The notes: generated from the letters alone by a model not told the origin. A stretch of DNA of 64,000 bases from Staphylococcus sp. M0911 (GCF_003491325.1 NZ_CP022881.1:62001-126000), one strand, 5' to 3'. Numbered from the stretch's first letter, positions 25,798-35,845 are shown. Numbers and translations: made by a program.

Positions 25798-27088
25798 CAT
25801 CTTGATTATTGGAAGCGGGCCTGTCGCTATTCAACTTGCTCAATTATGTGACCGTGTATCGGAAGATCGTATCGACATGGTTGGTAGAGCAGCAACTTCA
25901 AAGAAATCATTGGATGTCTATCAAAGCTACCAACAAGCAGGTACATTCACAGTTACCACACAGAATGATACACATCATCAATTTTCTGGTCAGTTTCAAA
26001 TACGTCATTTTTATCAAGATATTCAACAGATTGACCAAAGCTATGACACCATCATTTTGGCATGTACTGCAGATGCTTATCGACCGATGCTACAGCAGTT
26101 GGCACCTACGATATTACAACATGTGAAACACATTATATTAGTATCACCAACATTTGGTTCACATATGTTGATTGAGCAATTATTGGTAGACATCAATACT
26201 GATGTTGAAGTTATTTCATTTTCAACTTATTTAGGAGATACGCGAGTGGTTGACACGTCTCAACCACATCGTGTATTAACAACGGCTGTGAAATCGAAAT
26301 TATTCGTTGGATCTAACAAGCCATCATCCCAGTTGATTCCACAATTACAAACTTGGTTTGAATCATTACACATTCAACTTGCCGTGATGGACACACCCTT
26401 ACAAGCCGAGATACATAATAGTTCGTTATACGTTCACCCACCATTATTTATGAATGACTTTGCATTAAAGGCGATATTCCAAGGGACTGAGGTACCGGTA
26501 TATGTCTACAAATTATTTCCAGAAGGGCCTATCACGATGACTTTAATTCGAGAAATGCGTCAAATGTGGCAGGAAATGATGACGATATTACAGAAATTAA
26601 GTGTGCCCTCCGTCAATCTTTTGAAGTTTATGGTTAAGGAAAACTATCCCGTACGTTCAGAAACATTAAGTGAGTCGGATATCCATCAATTCGAAGAGTT
26701 ACCTGCTATACATCAAGAATACCTACTTTACGTCAGGTATACGGCAATCTTAATTGATCCATTTTCCAAGCCAGATAAAGATGGACGTTATTTTGACTTT
26801 TCGGCGGTACCATTCAAGTCACTTTATCAAAATGAACAAGGTGTCGTTCATATACCAAGGATGCCAAGTGAAGACTATTATCGTACGACGGTCATACAAG
26901 CAATTGGAAAAGCATTAGGTGTGTCGACACCAATGATCGATACGTTATTACATCGATACGTCGGCTATTGCGAACGTTATCAAATCGAGCACCCACAACA
27001 ATCTGTGTCGTCACAATTTAACCTTGATGATTTTGAAGAAGATATATCACTAGTCACAACGTATTTAGCAAACAGTTCAAATAAGTAA
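25790..27088 (+). CDS. cntM: CntM, staphylopine dehydrogenase
   Basis: The 432-residue protein begins [19 protein letters not shown], a Rossmann nucleotide-binding motif, and continues as the opine-dehydrogenase-like family. It condenses the CntL product with pyruvate using NADPH to finish staphylopine. I chose ATG 25790, with AAGGAAGGG upstream; the longer frame from 25709 lies inside cntL and has no family counterpart. Confidence 0.92.
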   Translation: MSNILIIGSGPVAIQLAQLCDRVSEDRIDMVGRAATSKKSLDVYQSYQQAGTFTVTTQNDTHHQFSGQFQIRHFYQDIQQIDQSYDTIILACTADAYRPMLQQLAPTILQHVKHIILVSPTFGSHMLIEQLLVDINTDVEVISFSTYLGDTRVVDTSQPHRVLTTAVKSKLFVGSNKPSSQLIPQLQTWFESLHIQLAVMDTPLQAEIHNSSLYVHPPLFMNDFALKAIFQGTEVPVYVYKLFPEGPITMTLIREMRQMWQEMMTILQKLSVPSVNLLKFMVKENYPVRSETLSESDIHQFEELPAIHQEYLLYVRYTAILIDPFSKPDKDGRYFDFSAVPFKSLYQNEQGVVHIPRMPSEDYYRTTVIQAIGKALGVSTPMIDTLLHRYVGYCERYQIEHPQQSVSSQFNLDDFEEDISLVTTYLANSSNK

Positions 27089-27149
27089 TTCGTATGTCGT
27101 TTGAGACATGGCAACACATTTTTCAATCCATATAGAAAGAGGAAAAATA

Positions 27150-28748
27150 ATGAATAAACTAACAAAAATGAGTGCAGTTTTACTAGCTTCTGGAATCATA
27201 TTAACAGGATGCGGTGGCAACAAGGGATTAGAAGATAAGAAAGAACAGAAGACTTTATCTTATACAACAGTTAAGGATATTGGAGACATGAATCCCCATG
27301 TTTACGGAGGATCTATGTCAGCGGAAAGCATGATCTATGAACCGTTAGTACGCAATACGAAAGATGGAATTAAACCATTATTAGCTAAGAAATGGGATAT
27401 CTCAAAAGACGGTAAGACCTATACTTTCCATCTAAGAGATGACGTCAAATTCCATGACGGTACGAAATTTAACGCAGAGGCAGTAAAGAAAAATATTGAT
27501 GCTGTGCAACAAAATAAAAAATTACATTCATGGTTAAAAATCTCCACATTAATCGATGATGTCAAAGTGAAAGATGACTATACTGTACAGATTCACTTAA
27601 AAGAAGCCTATCAACCAGCATTAGCTGAATTAGCAATGCCTCGTCCTTATGTCTTTGTATCTCCTAAAGACTTCAAGCACGGTACAACGAAAGATGGTGT
27701 CAAAGCATTTGATGGTACAGGTCCGTTTAAAATGGGCGAACATAAGAAAGACGAGTCGGCTACATTTAATAAAAACCAACACTATTGGGGTGAAAGGGCT
27801 AAATTAAATAAAGTAGAAGCCAAAGTGAAACCAGCTGGCGAAACAGCATTCTTATCAATGAAGAAAGGTGAAACCAACTTTGCTTTTACAGACGACCGTG
27901 GTACAGATAGCTTAGATAAAGATAGTTTAAAACAACTTAAAGAGACAGGCGATTACAACGTTAAACGTAGCCAACCTATGAATACGAAAATGATTGTTGC
28001 CAATGCCGGTAACAAAGGCAGTGCTGCCAGTGATAAGTCAGTCAGACAAGTCATTGGACATATGGTTGATAGAGACAAAATCGCGAAAGACATTTTAGAT
28101 GGCCAAGAGAAACCAGCAACGCAGCTCTTTGCGAAGAATGTCACAGATATTAACTTCAATATGCCAACACGTCAATTCGATACGAAGAAAGCTGAAAAGC
28201 TATTAGATCAAGCCGGTTGGAAAATGAATCAAGACAAACAAATTCGTCAAAAAGATGGTAAAGATTTAGCGATGACGATGTACTATGACAAAGGTTCTAC
28301 AAGTCAGAAAGAACAAGCTGAATTTTTAGAAGCTGAATTTAAAAAGGTTGGCATCAAATTAAATATCAATGGAGAAACGTCAGATAAGATTGCAGAACGT
28401 CGTACATCAGGCGATTATGATTTAATGTTCAATCAGACATGGGGATTATTATACGATCCACAAAGTACCATTGCAGCCTTTAAATCTAAAACAGGCTATG
28501 AAAGTGCTACCTCAGGTATTAAAGATAAGACAAAGTTATATAACGATATCGATGAGGCATTCAAGATGAAAGATGAAAAAGCACGTTCTAAAGCTTATCA
28601 ACAAATCTTAAAACAAGTGGATGACGAAGGTGTATTTATACCTATTTCACATGGCAGTATGACTGTCGTTGCACCTAAAGATCTGAAAAATGTGTCATTT
28701 ACTCAATCACAATACGAATTACCATTTAACGAAATGCAATATAAATAA
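27150..28748 (+). CDS. cntA: CntA, metal-staphylopine binding lipoprotein
   Basis: The 532-residue protein has a lipoprotein signal (MNKLTKMSAVLLASGIILTGC, lipobox LTGC) and an SBP_bac_5 fold with YTTVKDIGDMNPHVYGG, YEPLVRNTKDGIKPLLAKKW-like and NQTWGLLYDPQS segments. It is the extracellular receptor that delivers metal-staphylopine complexes to CntBCDF. ATG 27150 follows AAGAGGAAAA; the 42-base N-terminal extension from 27108 would precede the signal peptide and is rejected. It begins 61 bp after cntM, the largest gap in the operon. Confidence 0.92.
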   Translation: MNKLTKMSAVLLASGIILTGCGGNKGLEDKKEQKTLSYTTVKDIGDMNPHVYGGSMSAESMIYEPLVRNTKDGIKPLLAKKWDISKDGKTYTFHLRDDVKFHDGTKFNAEAVKKNIDAVQQNKKLHSWLKISTLIDDVKVKDDYTVQIHLKEAYQPALAELAMPRPYVFVSPKDFKHGTTKDGVKAFDGTGPFKMGEHKKDESATFNKNQHYWGERAKLNKVEAKVKPAGETAFLSMKKGETNFAFTDDRGTDSLDKDSLKQLKETGDYNVKRSQPMNTKMIVANAGNKGSAASDKSVRQVIGHMVDRDKIAKDILDGQEKPATQLFAKNVTDINFNMPTRQFDTKKAEKLLDQAGWKMNQDKQIRQKDGKDLAMTMYYDKGSTSQKEQAEFLEAEFKKVGIKLNINGETSDKIAERRTSGDYDLMFNQTWGLLYDPQSTIAAFKSKTGYESATSGIKDKTKLYNDIDEAFKMKDEKARSKAYQQILKQVDDEGVFIPISHGSMTVVAPKDLKNVSFTQSQYELPFNEMQYK

Positions 28749-28760
28749 AGGAGCGTCTCA

Positions 28761-29696
28761 ATGTTCAAATTAATAATAAAACGTATTGCACTCATGTTTC
28801 CGTTACTGATTGTAGTGAGTTTTATGACATTTATGATGACGTATCTAACGAATGAAGATCCAGCGGTAACCATTTTACATGCGCAAGGTACACCGAATGT
28901 GACACCGCAATTAATAGCTGAGACAAAAGAAAAGTATGGGCTCGATGCACCGATTCTTGTTCAATATAAGGATTGGCTGCAACAAGCCGTTCAGTTTAAA
29001 TTTGGGACGAGTTATATTACAGGCGATCCAGTATCAGAACGTATCGGACCTGCATTTGTGAATACACTGAAATTAACATTGATTTCAAGTGTATCAGTCA
29101 TGGTGACATCCATATGTCTCGGTGTGGTAAGTGCCTTGACGAGAGGACAACGTACAGATCGTGTGATTCGTTCTGTCGCATTCTTTTTAACGGCCTTACC
29201 TTCGTATTGGGTCGCATCCATGCTCATTATTTATGTATCAGTAAAGTTAAATCTATTGCCAACATCTGGATTAACAGGCCCAGAAAGTTACGTATTACCA
29301 GTTATTGTAATCACGATGACCTATGCAGGTATTTACTTCAGAAATGTGAGACGTGCCATGATTGAACAACTTAATGAAGATTATGTCCTCTATTTAAAAG
29401 CAAGTGGTGTAAAGACCATGACCTTATTGCGACATGTTTTACGAAATGCATTACAAGTGGCAGTGTCTATCTTCTGTATGTCGATACCAATGATTATGGG
29501 CGGCCTTGTCGTTATTGAAAATGTGTTTGCGTGGCCGGGATTAGGACAGCTGAGTATTAAAGCGATTGTTGAGCATGACTTTCCAGTAGTACAAACGTAT
29601 GTGTTAATCGTGGCGGTGTTATTCATCATCTTTAATACATTAGCCGATATCATCAATGCGCTTTTAAATCCTAGATTAAGGGAGGCATCACGATGA
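28761..29696 (+). CDS. cntB: CntB, ABC importer permease
   Basis: The 311-residue membrane protein begins with a helix (IALMFPLLIVVSFMTFMMTYL) and has the DppB-type permease arrangement with six helices. The EAA loop contains YLKASGVKTMTLLRHVLRNA. It pairs with CntC to form the membrane channel. Its end overlaps the cntC start by 4 bp. Confidence 0.9.
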   Translation: MFKLIIKRIALMFPLLIVVSFMTFMMTYLTNEDPAVTILHAQGTPNVTPQLIAETKEKYGLDAPILVQYKDWLQQAVQFKFGTSYITGDPVSERIGPAFVNTLKLTLISSVSVMVTSICLGVVSALTRGQRTDRVIRSVAFFLTALPSYWVASMLIIYVSVKLNLLPTSGLTGPESYVLPVIVITMTYAGIYFRNVRRAMIEQLNEDYVLYLKASGVKTMTLLRHVLRNALQVAVSIFCMSIPMIMGGLVVIENVFAWPGLGQLSIKAIVEHDFPVVQTYVLIVAVLFIIFNTLADIINALLNPRLREASR

Positions 29697-30562
29697 TGAT
29701 TGTAAAACGATTATTACAAGATAGAGGAGCAGTCATTGCGTTAGTGATTATCGCGACATATTTCTTGCTCGGATTCCTAGCGCCAGTGATTACCTTTCAT
29801 GAGCCGAATCATATTGACACGGCACATAAATTTGCAGGTATAAGTGCGACACATTGGTTGGGTACCGATCATTTGGGTCGCGATGTATTGACGCGATTGA
29901 TTTACGCTATTCGACCAAGTTTACTCTATGTCTCAATCGCATTAGTCATATCAGTTGTGATTGGTGCCATACTGGGGTTTATTTCCGGATATTTCCGGGG
30001 TTATATTGATGCACTGATTATGCGATGTTGTGATGTGATGCTAGCATTTCCAAGTTATGTAGTGACTTTGGCTTTAATTACATTATTTGGTATGGGTGTG
30101 GAAAATATCATTTTAGCTTTTATACTCACACGTTGGGCGTGGTTCTGTCGTGTCATACGTACGAGTGTGATGCAGTACACGTCAGCTGATCATGTCAAAT
30201 TTGCTAAAACGATTGGCATGAGTGATTTTACAATCATTCGCAAACATATTTTACCGTTAACTTTAGGAGATATCGCAATTATTTCCAGTAGTGCTATGTG
30301 CTCGATGATATTGCAAATGTCAGGGTTCTCATTTTTAGGTTTAGGTGTAAAGGCACCGACTGCAGAATGGGGCATGATGTTGAATGAAGCACGTAAAGTG
30401 ATGTTCACTCATCCTGAAATGATGGTCACGACAGGTATCGTCATAGTCATTATCGTCATGGCCTTTAACTTCTTATCAGATGCATTACAAGTAGCGATGG
30501 ATCCACGTATCTCTTCTAAAGAGAAAATGCGTGCAGTTAAGAAAGGTGTGATGCATGAATGA
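29693..30562 (+). CDS. cntC: CntC, ABC importer permease
   Basis: The 289-residue DppC-type permease carries the N-terminal THWLGTDHLGRDVLTRLIY motif typical of peptide/nickel permeases and an EAA loop (FAKTIGMSDFTIIRKHILP). GGAGG at 29681-29685 supports ATG 29693. It overlaps cntB and cntD by 4 bp each. Confidence 0.9.
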   Translation: MMIVKRLLQDRGAVIALVIIATYFLLGFLAPVITFHEPNHIDTAHKFAGISATHWLGTDHLGRDVLTRLIYAIRPSLLYVSIALVISVVIGAILGFISGYFRGYIDALIMRCCDVMLAFPSYVVTLALITLFGMGVENIILAFILTRWAWFCRVIRTSVMQYTSADHVKFAKTIGMSDFTIIRKHILPLTLGDIAIISSSAMCSMILQMSGFSFLGLGVKAPTAEWGMMLNEARKVMFTHPEMMVTTGIVIVIIVMAFNFLSDALQVAMDPRISSKEKMRAVKKGVMHE

Positions 30563-31374
30563 CCTTATTAACAGTTCAACAGTTAACGATTCGCGATGAA
30601 TGGACAGATACAACACTTGTCGATGATATTAACTTCCATGTTAAGCGTGGTGAGACATTAGGAATTATTGGTGAAAGTGGTAGTGGTAAGTCGATGACAT
30701 GTAAGGCATTAGTAGGGCTTAATCCAAGTCGTCTCAAGGTTACAGGGAAAGTCCATTTTGACGGTCATAACTTGTTAGCATTATCAGAAAGGCAATTACG
30801 CCAATACAGAGGACAAGCGATTGCGATGGTCATGCAACAAGGTGCACGTGCCTTTGACCCATCTACCAAAGTCGGAAAACAAATGATAGAAACCATGCAG
30901 GTACATACGTCATTATCGACACCAGAGATTGAACAAATATTGATTGACTATATGACCTATATGAATTTAACAGACCCGCAAACGATTTTGGCGTCTTATC
31001 CATATATGTTATCAGGTGGGATGTTGCAACGATTGATGATTGCATTAGCTTTGGCATTAAAGCCTAAATTGATTATTGCAGATGAACCCACCACAGCATT
31101 AGATACGATTAATCAGTTTGATGTGTTAGAAGCATTCGAAGATATTAAACAACATTTTGATTGCGCGATGATATTCATTTCACATGATTTAACCGTCATT
31201 CATAAAGTGGCTGATCGTGTCATTGTTATGAAAGAAGGGCAATTAGTCGAAGAAGGAACAACAGAAGCGGTTTTACATCATCCACATCACAGGTATACGC
31301 AATATTTATTATCGACGAAACAAAAAGTAAATGACCATTTTCAACGTGTCATGCGAGGTGATAGCCATGATTAA
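30559..31374 (+). CDS. cntD: CntD, ABC importer ATPase
   Basis: The 271-residue ATPase has Walker A GESGSGKSMT, Q-loop VMQQGARAFDP, the LSGGM signature (MLSGGMLQRLMIALALALKP), Walker B LIIADEPTTALD and the H-loop FISHDLTVIH. It starts within an ATGA overlap with cntC and overlaps cntF by 8 bp. It energises metal-staphylopine import together with CntF. Confidence 0.92.
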   Translation: MTLLTVQQLTIRDEWTDTTLVDDINFHVKRGETLGIIGESGSGKSMTCKALVGLNPSRLKVTGKVHFDGHNLLALSERQLRQYRGQAIAMVMQQGARAFDPSTKVGKQMIETMQVHTSLSTPEIEQILIDYMTYMNLTDPQTILASYPYMLSGGMLQRLMIALALALKPKLIIADEPTTALDTINQFDVLEAFEDIKQHFDCAMIFISHDLTVIHKVADRVIVMKEGQLVEEGTTEAVLHHPHHRYTQYLLSTKQKVNDHFQRVMRGDSHD

Positions 31375-32116
31375 AATCAATCATGTTGAAAAACATTACG
31401 GCAAGCGTAGTTTGTGGGGACCTAAACCTAAACCGATTATTAAAGATGTGAGTTTAGACTGCCCTGTAGATGAAGCGATAGCTATTATCGGTGAAAGTGG
31501 TAGTGGTAAATCGACATTGAGTCGCATGATATTAGGGATTGAAAGGCCAGATAAAGGTACAGTGACATTAAATGACCAACCGATGTACAAGAAGAAGGTC
31601 AGACGTCATCAAATTGGCGCCGTATTCCAAGATTACACCTCTTCACTTCATCCATTTCAAACTGTGCGAGATATTCTATTTGAAGTGATGTGTCAATGTG
31701 ATAAACAAAGCACTGATGAGATGGAAGTAGCAGCTAAGACACTATTAGAAGAAGTGGGATTATCAGAAGATTTTCTAGATAAATATCCCAATATGTTATC
31801 AGGTGGCGAAGCACAACGGGTTGCTATTGCTAGAGCGATATGTATTAACCCAACTTATATCTTGTTCGATGAAGCAATCAGTGCGCTAGATATGTCGATA
31901 CAAACACAAATATTAGATTTGTTGAAGCGGTTAAAGCATACACATCATTTAAGCTATATCTTTATTACACACGATATTCAAGCCGCTACATATCTGTGTG
32001 ATCGTTTAGTTATTTTTAAAGACGGTCAAATTGAAGAACAAATCGCAACACGTGATTTACATACAACAACCAATGCTTATACCCAAGCATTGATAGACAA
32101 ACAACTATCATTCTAA
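31367..32116 (+). CDS. cntF: CntF, ABC importer ATPase
   Basis: I chose ATG 31367 (CGAGGTGATAGCC upstream) rather than the longer frame from 31331. The 249-residue ATPase has Walker A GESGSGKSTLSRM, the signature LSGGEAQRVAIARAI, Walker B YILFDEAISALD and H-loop FITHDIQAA. It is the second ATPase of the CntABCDF importer. Confidence 0.92.
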   Translation: MIKINHVEKHYGKRSLWGPKPKPIIKDVSLDCPVDEAIAIIGESGSGKSTLSRMILGIERPDKGTVTLNDQPMYKKKVRRHQIGAVFQDYTSSLHPFQTVRDILFEVMCQCDKQSTDEMEVAAKTLLEEVGLSEDFLDKYPNMLSGGEAQRVAIARAICINPTYILFDEAISALDMSIQTQILDLLKRLKHTHHLSYIFITHDIQAATYLCDRLVIFKDGQIEEQIATRDLHTTTNAYTQALIDKQLSF

Positions 32117-32127
32117 GGAGTGAGACA

Positions 32128-33306
32128 ATGAAAGGTGCCATGGCTTGGCCATTTCTAAGATTATATATACTCACACTCATGTTTTTTAGTGCGAATGCCA
32201 TATTAAATGTATTCATTCCATTAAGAGGACATGATTTAGGGGCAACCAACACAACCATTGGTATTGTGATGGGTGCTTACATGTTAACAGCAATGGTCTT
32301 TCGTCCGTGGGCAGGCCAAATTATTGCCCGTGTCGGACCTATCAAAGTATTACGTATTATTTTATTGATTAATGCTTGTGCGTTAATACTATATGGACTG
32401 ACTGGATTAGAAGGCTATTTCATAGCCAGAGTGATGCAAGGTGTGTGTACGGCATTCTTCTCAATGTCACTACAATTAGGTATTATAGATGCTTTACCTG
32501 AAGAACATCGATCAGAAGGTGTGTCACTATATTCATTATTCTCTACAATACCTAATTTGGTTGGACCACTTATTGCAGTAGGCATTTGGCATTTAGATCG
32601 CATAGCAATATTTGCTATAGTGATGATTGCGATTGCCTTAACAACGACATTCTTCGGTTCTCGTGTCACCTTTGCTAGTGAAGAACCTGACACGCATAAG
32701 AAGGTTGAACCATTGCCATTTAATGCAGTCACAGTCTTTGCACAATTCTTTAAAAATAAAGAATTATTTAATAGCGGACTCATTATGATTGTAGTATCAA
32801 TTGTCTTTGGTGCAGTGAGTACCTTTGTGCCGTTATACACAGTCAAATTGGGGTTTGCAGATGCCGGAATCTTCCTAACCATTCAAGCTATAGCTGTCGT
32901 GTTAGCACGTATTTATTTACGTAAATACATTCCTTCAGATGGTATATGGCATCCGGTTTATATGGTCAGTGTTTTGATGCTACTTGTCATTGCATCGATG
33001 CTTGTAGCCATAGGGCCACATATACACGTACTTATATTCTACAGTAGTGGAATATTGATTGGTGCCACACAAGCTTTAGTATATCCGACACTTACGTCAT
33101 ATTTGAGCTTCGTTTTACCCAAAGCAGGTCGAAATATGCTACTAGGATTATTTATAGCCTGTGCAGATTTAGGTGTCTCATTAGGCGGTAGCTTGATGGG
33201 GCCTATATCCGATTTAGTAGGATTTAGCTGGATGTATACCATTTGCGGTATGCTGGTTGTAGTTATGATGTTAATGAGCGCATTAAAAAGTGTACGACAA
33301 AAGTAA
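32128..33306 (+). CDS. cntE: CntE, staphylopine exporter (MFS)
   Basis: The 392-residue MFS protein has 12 predicted helices, FRPWAGQIIARVGPIKVLRI as the loop 2-3 motif and ARVMQGVCTAFFSMSLQLG in helix 4-5. In S. aureus, CntE exports staphylopine. It is 11 bp after cntF, with AAGGAG upstream, and closes the operon; the order cntK-L-M-A-B-C-D-F-E matches the known staphylococcal one. Confidence 0.9.
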   Translation: MKGAMAWPFLRLYILTLMFFSANAILNVFIPLRGHDLGATNTTIGIVMGAYMLTAMVFRPWAGQIIARVGPIKVLRIILLINACALILYGLTGLEGYFIARVMQGVCTAFFSMSLQLGIIDALPEEHRSEGVSLYSLFSTIPNLVGPLIAVGIWHLDRIAIFAIVMIAIALTTTFFGSRVTFASEEPDTHKKVEPLPFNAVTVFAQFFKNKELFNSGLIMIVVSIVFGAVSTFVPLYTVKLGFADAGIFLTIQAIAVVLARIYLRKYIPSDGIWHPVYMVSVLMLLVIASMLVAIGPHIHVLIFYSSGILIGATQALVYPTLTSYLSFVLPKAGRNMLLGLFIACADLGVSLGGSLMGPISDLVGFSWMYTICGMLVVVMMLMSALKSVRQK

Positions 33307-33382
33307 TTGTCGACAGTGTTGAGTTTATGGAAAGTGATTTGGAAGTTAGAAAATAAGTGAATGTAAAGCGATGAATTAGCAT

Positions 33383-33409
33383 CCCCCTTACTTTATTCGA
33401 GTAAGGGGG
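33383..33409. terminator. Terminator-like G/C hairpin after cntE
   Basis: CCCCCTTAC (33383-33391) pairs perfectly with GTAAGGGGG (33401-33409). There is no good T run, so termination efficiency is uncertain. An almost identical stem recurs at 33680-33710, suggesting both derive from the 3' hairpin of Fst-type toxin units. Confidence 0.55.
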
Positions 33410-33423
33410 ACTTGTATATTGCG

Positions 33424-33513
33424 ATGTATATACTCGCAGACATCAGTGGTTGTATTGTTGCGATATTTAAGCATTGGCTACGTAATCGCAATGATAAAAA
33501 GGATGACAAGTAG
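33424..33513 (+). CDS. Fst/PepA1-like small toxin peptide, probably truncated
   Basis: A 29-codon frame encodes MYILADISGCIVAIFKHW followed by LRNRNDKKDDK. The SGCIVAIFKHWL core followed by a charged tail is the signature of Fst/PepA1-type membrane toxins of type I toxin-antitoxin loci. The hydrophobic stretch before SGC is about six residues shorter than usual; starting at TTG 33412 would partly restore it. No well-placed ribosome site is seen, because the only G-rich run belongs to the hairpin. It is likely a remnant. Confidence 0.5.
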   Translation: MYILADISGCIVAIFKHWLRNRNDKKDDK

Positions 33514-33515
33514 TC

Positions 33516-33550
33516 AACACTAAAGATTCAATAGCCAAGGCTTTAGTGTT
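33516..33550. repeat. Inverted repeat between the two Fst-like frames
   Basis: AACACTAAAG (33516-33525) is perfectly complementary to CTTTAGTGTT (33541-33550). It lies just after the first toxin-like stop and just before the second toxin-like frame. Its position suits a 5' structured leader of the second toxin mRNA or a terminator of the first. Confidence 0.5.
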
Positions 33551-33559
33551 GCAACAATA

Positions 33560-33655
33560 ACATTTATTGTAAGTACCATTGTCACTATAATAAGTGGCTG
33601 CATTGTTTCAGTATTTACATACTGGTTACATACTAGAAACAATAAGAATAAATAG
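33560..33655 (+). pseudogene. Fst/PepA1-like toxin relic without a start codon
   Basis: The frame reads TFIVSTIVTIISGCIVSV then FTYWLHTRNNKNK and stops at TAG 33653. This is a full-length Fst/PepA1-type peptide: a hydrophobic helix with SGCIVSVFTYWL and a basic tail. The codon where Met is expected is ACA, and no ATG, GTG or TTG occurs in frame upstream before a stop at 33521. I infer loss of the start codon; initiation at ATT 33566 cannot be excluded. Confidence 0.6.
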
Positions 33656-33679
33656 ACGATTTGTAACCAGCACAATAAA

Positions 33680-33710
33680 ACCCCCTTACTACGGCAATAG
33701 TAAGGGGGGT
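33680..33710. terminator. Hairpin terminator of the Fst-like unit
   Basis: ACCCCCTTACTA (33680-33691) pairs with TAGTAAGGGGGGT (33698-33710), one extra G. The U-rich tail is on the minus strand (TTTTATTG), as expected if an antisense antitoxin RNA once ended here. Confidence 0.6.
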
Positions 33711-33945
33711 GGTGCATTTTAAGCGATGTAATTACATTGTTATTGTAGCAAGTCATGTATGATAATAAAATCATTTATAAAATTTCTGTGTATAGGAATG
33801 CAATTTATAATTAAATGACGTTTGAGCACGCATGTCAGAATGGAATACGTTTGATTATAGGATTTGATTTTAAAACAGAGAAGTTGCTAAATACATACAA
33901 ACACTATTTAATAGATGAAAAGATAGAGTTAGAGGAGTGGTTGGT

Positions 33946-34884
33946 ATGACAATAGTAGGGCACCATCATATTTCGATGTACACCAAAGATGCGGTCAAAA
34001 ATAAGGCGTTTTATACTGAGGTACTTGGATTAAGATTAGTAGAGAAAACAGTTAATCAAGATAATACAAAAATGTATCATTTATTTTATGGTGATAATGC
34101 AGGTCATCCTGGTACATTATTGACATTTTTTGAAATTGAAAATGTTGGTAAGCATAGACCGGGAACAGATTCGATTCATCGGCTAACGTTACTTGTACCA
34201 TCGGAAGCGGCATTGGACTATTTTAAACAGCGTTTAGACCAAAACAATGTGGAATGGACGTCACTCACCTATGTAGGTCAGTCTGCGGTATTGCTAAAAG
34301 ATCCGGATGAACTTGAAATCATTTTAATAGTGAACGATCATTATCAAACACCAGAACAATGGTCGGCCAATGATGAAACGGACATACCTAAAGATGTTCA
34401 AATACTGGGAATGGGACCAGTTGAATTACGTAGTAGAAAGCCAGAAGCATTAACTGAATTTCTTGAATATATCTTAGGTTATCATCAGCGTAATGATATA
34501 GAAGTAGATGATAATACAACCATCATGACATTAGACGAACAAGGGTTATATACAGACTTTGTCATCGTTAATCAACAAGGTCATCGTGTTCGACCAGGGC
34601 AAGGCTATGTACATCATGTAGCAGTCAATCTTCCTACAGATACAGACTTAAATGACATTTATGAAAAAATAGCACGACAACCCAACCCTAACTCCGGCAT
34701 TATCGATCGATACTTCTTTAAATCATTATACTATCGACATAACCAAATACTATTTGAATTTGCGACAGCAGAGCCAGGATTTACCGTTGATACACCCGTC
34801 GATAAACTAGGTCAACAACTCAACCTCCCCGATTTTCTAGAGGACAAAAGAGACGAGATTGAAAGCCAATTGAGAGAAATATAG
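33946..34884 (+). CDS. Ring-cleaving dioxygenase (VOC family, MhqO/MhqE-like)
   Basis: The 312-residue protein has two vicinal-oxygen-chelate modules, the first beginning MTIVGHHHISMYTKDAVKNKAFYTEVLGLRLVEKTVNQD and the second near residues 150-270 with GYVHHVAVNLP. Metal ligands are expected at HHIS (His), VHHVAV (His) and the C-terminal ILFEFATAEPGF (Glu). The group cleaves hydroquinones or catechols and protects against quinones. I chose ATG 33946, with AGGAG 8 bases upstream, over GTG 33937, which overlaps that site. Confidence 0.85.
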   Translation: MTIVGHHHISMYTKDAVKNKAFYTEVLGLRLVEKTVNQDNTKMYHLFYGDNAGHPGTLLTFFEIENVGKHRPGTDSIHRLTLLVPSEAALDYFKQRLDQNNVEWTSLTYVGQSAVLLKDPDELEIILIVNDHYQTPEQWSANDETDIPKDVQILGMGPVELRSRKPEALTEFLEYILGYHQRNDIEVDDNTTIMTLDEQGLYTDFVIVNQQGHRVRPGQGYVHHVAVNLPTDTDLNDIYEKIARQPNPNSGIIDRYFFKSLYYRHNQILFEFATAEPGFTVDTPVDKLGQQLNLPDFLEDKRDEIESQLREI

Positions 34885-34896
34885 AGGACAATGTTA

Positions 34897-34928
34897 AAGC
34901 ACTCGCTATTACGGCGCGTGCTTATTTG
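34897..34928 (+). terminator. Intrinsic terminator
   Basis: AAGCACTCGC (34897-34906) pairs with GCGCGTGCTT (34914-34923), one mismatch, followed by ATTT. Confidence 0.65.
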
Positions 34929-35040
34929 TGGTTATAAAAGTAGATTTTTATTTGTTTAAGATATATATTTAGATTATCAAGTAGATAATACGAAAAATGG
35001 ATTACTAAAATTTTTAGTAGTAGAGTTTTATATGCTAGAG

Positions 35041-35785
35041 GTTTTAGTACTCTGTAATTTTAGGTATGAGTGAAACAACTGCACGTTGTAATACAAGCCT
35101 TCTTCTGTTTTAGTACTCTGTAATTTTAGGTATGAGTGAAACATATTTGCTATAGATAGAAGATGCACCTTGGTTTTAGTACTCTGTAATTTTAGGTATG
35201 AGTGAAACAAATAAAAGGTGAATTTAAAGGTGCTGAGTGTTTTAGTACTCTGTAATTTTAGGTATGAGTGAAACGACAAGTGGACCAATCAATAACGGTA
35301 CTGGGTTTTAGTACTCTGTAATTTTAGGTATGAGTGAAACCGTGGCGCTTGCTAGGTAACCGTATCTTAGTTTTAGTACTCTGTAATTTTAGGTATGAGT
35401 GAAACGTGGTAATCCTACCGCTACAGTGCATTTATGTTTTAGTACTCTGTAATTTTAGGTATGAGTGAAACTAAAGTAATGTGACTGCTCTTTTTTACTA
35501 AGTTTTAGTACTCTGTAATTTTAGGTATGAGTGAAACCAGATAATTATTCTAATGCGGCTGTTATTGGTTTTAGTACTCTGTAATTTTAGGTATGAGTGA
35601 AACTTAACTTCTAGTATATTCAATCCAGTATCTGTTTTAGTACTCTGTAATTTTAGGTATGAGTGAAACTCACTCCTTTCTGCAATAATGGGTGGGGTTG
35701 TTTTAGTACTCTGTAATTTTAGGTATGAGTGAAACGGTGTTTTTAACAAGTCTAATCCCGTATGCGTTTTAGTACTTTGTAATTT
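35041..35785 (+). CRISPR. CRISPR array 1, type II-A, 12 repeats and 11 spacers
   Basis: Eleven identical 36-nt repeats begin GTTTTAGTACTCTG and end ATGAGTGAAAC, at 35041, 35107, 35173, 35239, 35305, 35370, 35436, 35502, 35568, 35634 and 35700. A twelfth, at 35766, keeps only the first 20 bases with one change, so it is the decayed leader-distal end. Spacers are 30 nt except the fifth (29 nt). The leader is on the left and ends GCTAGAG. The plus strand is the crRNA strand, since its repeat is complementary to the tracrRNA anti-repeat at 35872-35904. No spacer is shared with array 2. Confidence 0.98.
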
Positions 35786-35810
35786 GAATATTGAAAGTAT
35801 AATATTTTAG

Positions 35811-35839
35811 TTGCAATGCTATTGAATAACAATTATAAT
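35811..35839 (+). promoter_or_regulatory. tracrRNA promoter
   Basis: TTGCAA (35811-35816) and TATAAT (35834-35839) are separated by exactly 17 bp, predicting a start near 35846 just before the anti-repeat. Confidence 0.65.
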
Positions 35840-35845
35840 TTAATT

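Noticed and set aside
32128..33306. MFS gene as an unrelated drug pump
   Set aside because: Its position 11 bp after cntF at the end of a complete cnt operon fits CntE.
33520..33774. 84-residue minus-strand frame
   Set aside because: It is the antisense of the Fst-like relics and hairpins, and has no motif of its own.
35028..35749. Minus-strand open frames encoding repeated SFHSYLKLQSTKT units
   Set aside because: They are the CRISPR repeat read in reverse; the 66-bp period keeps a frame open by chance.
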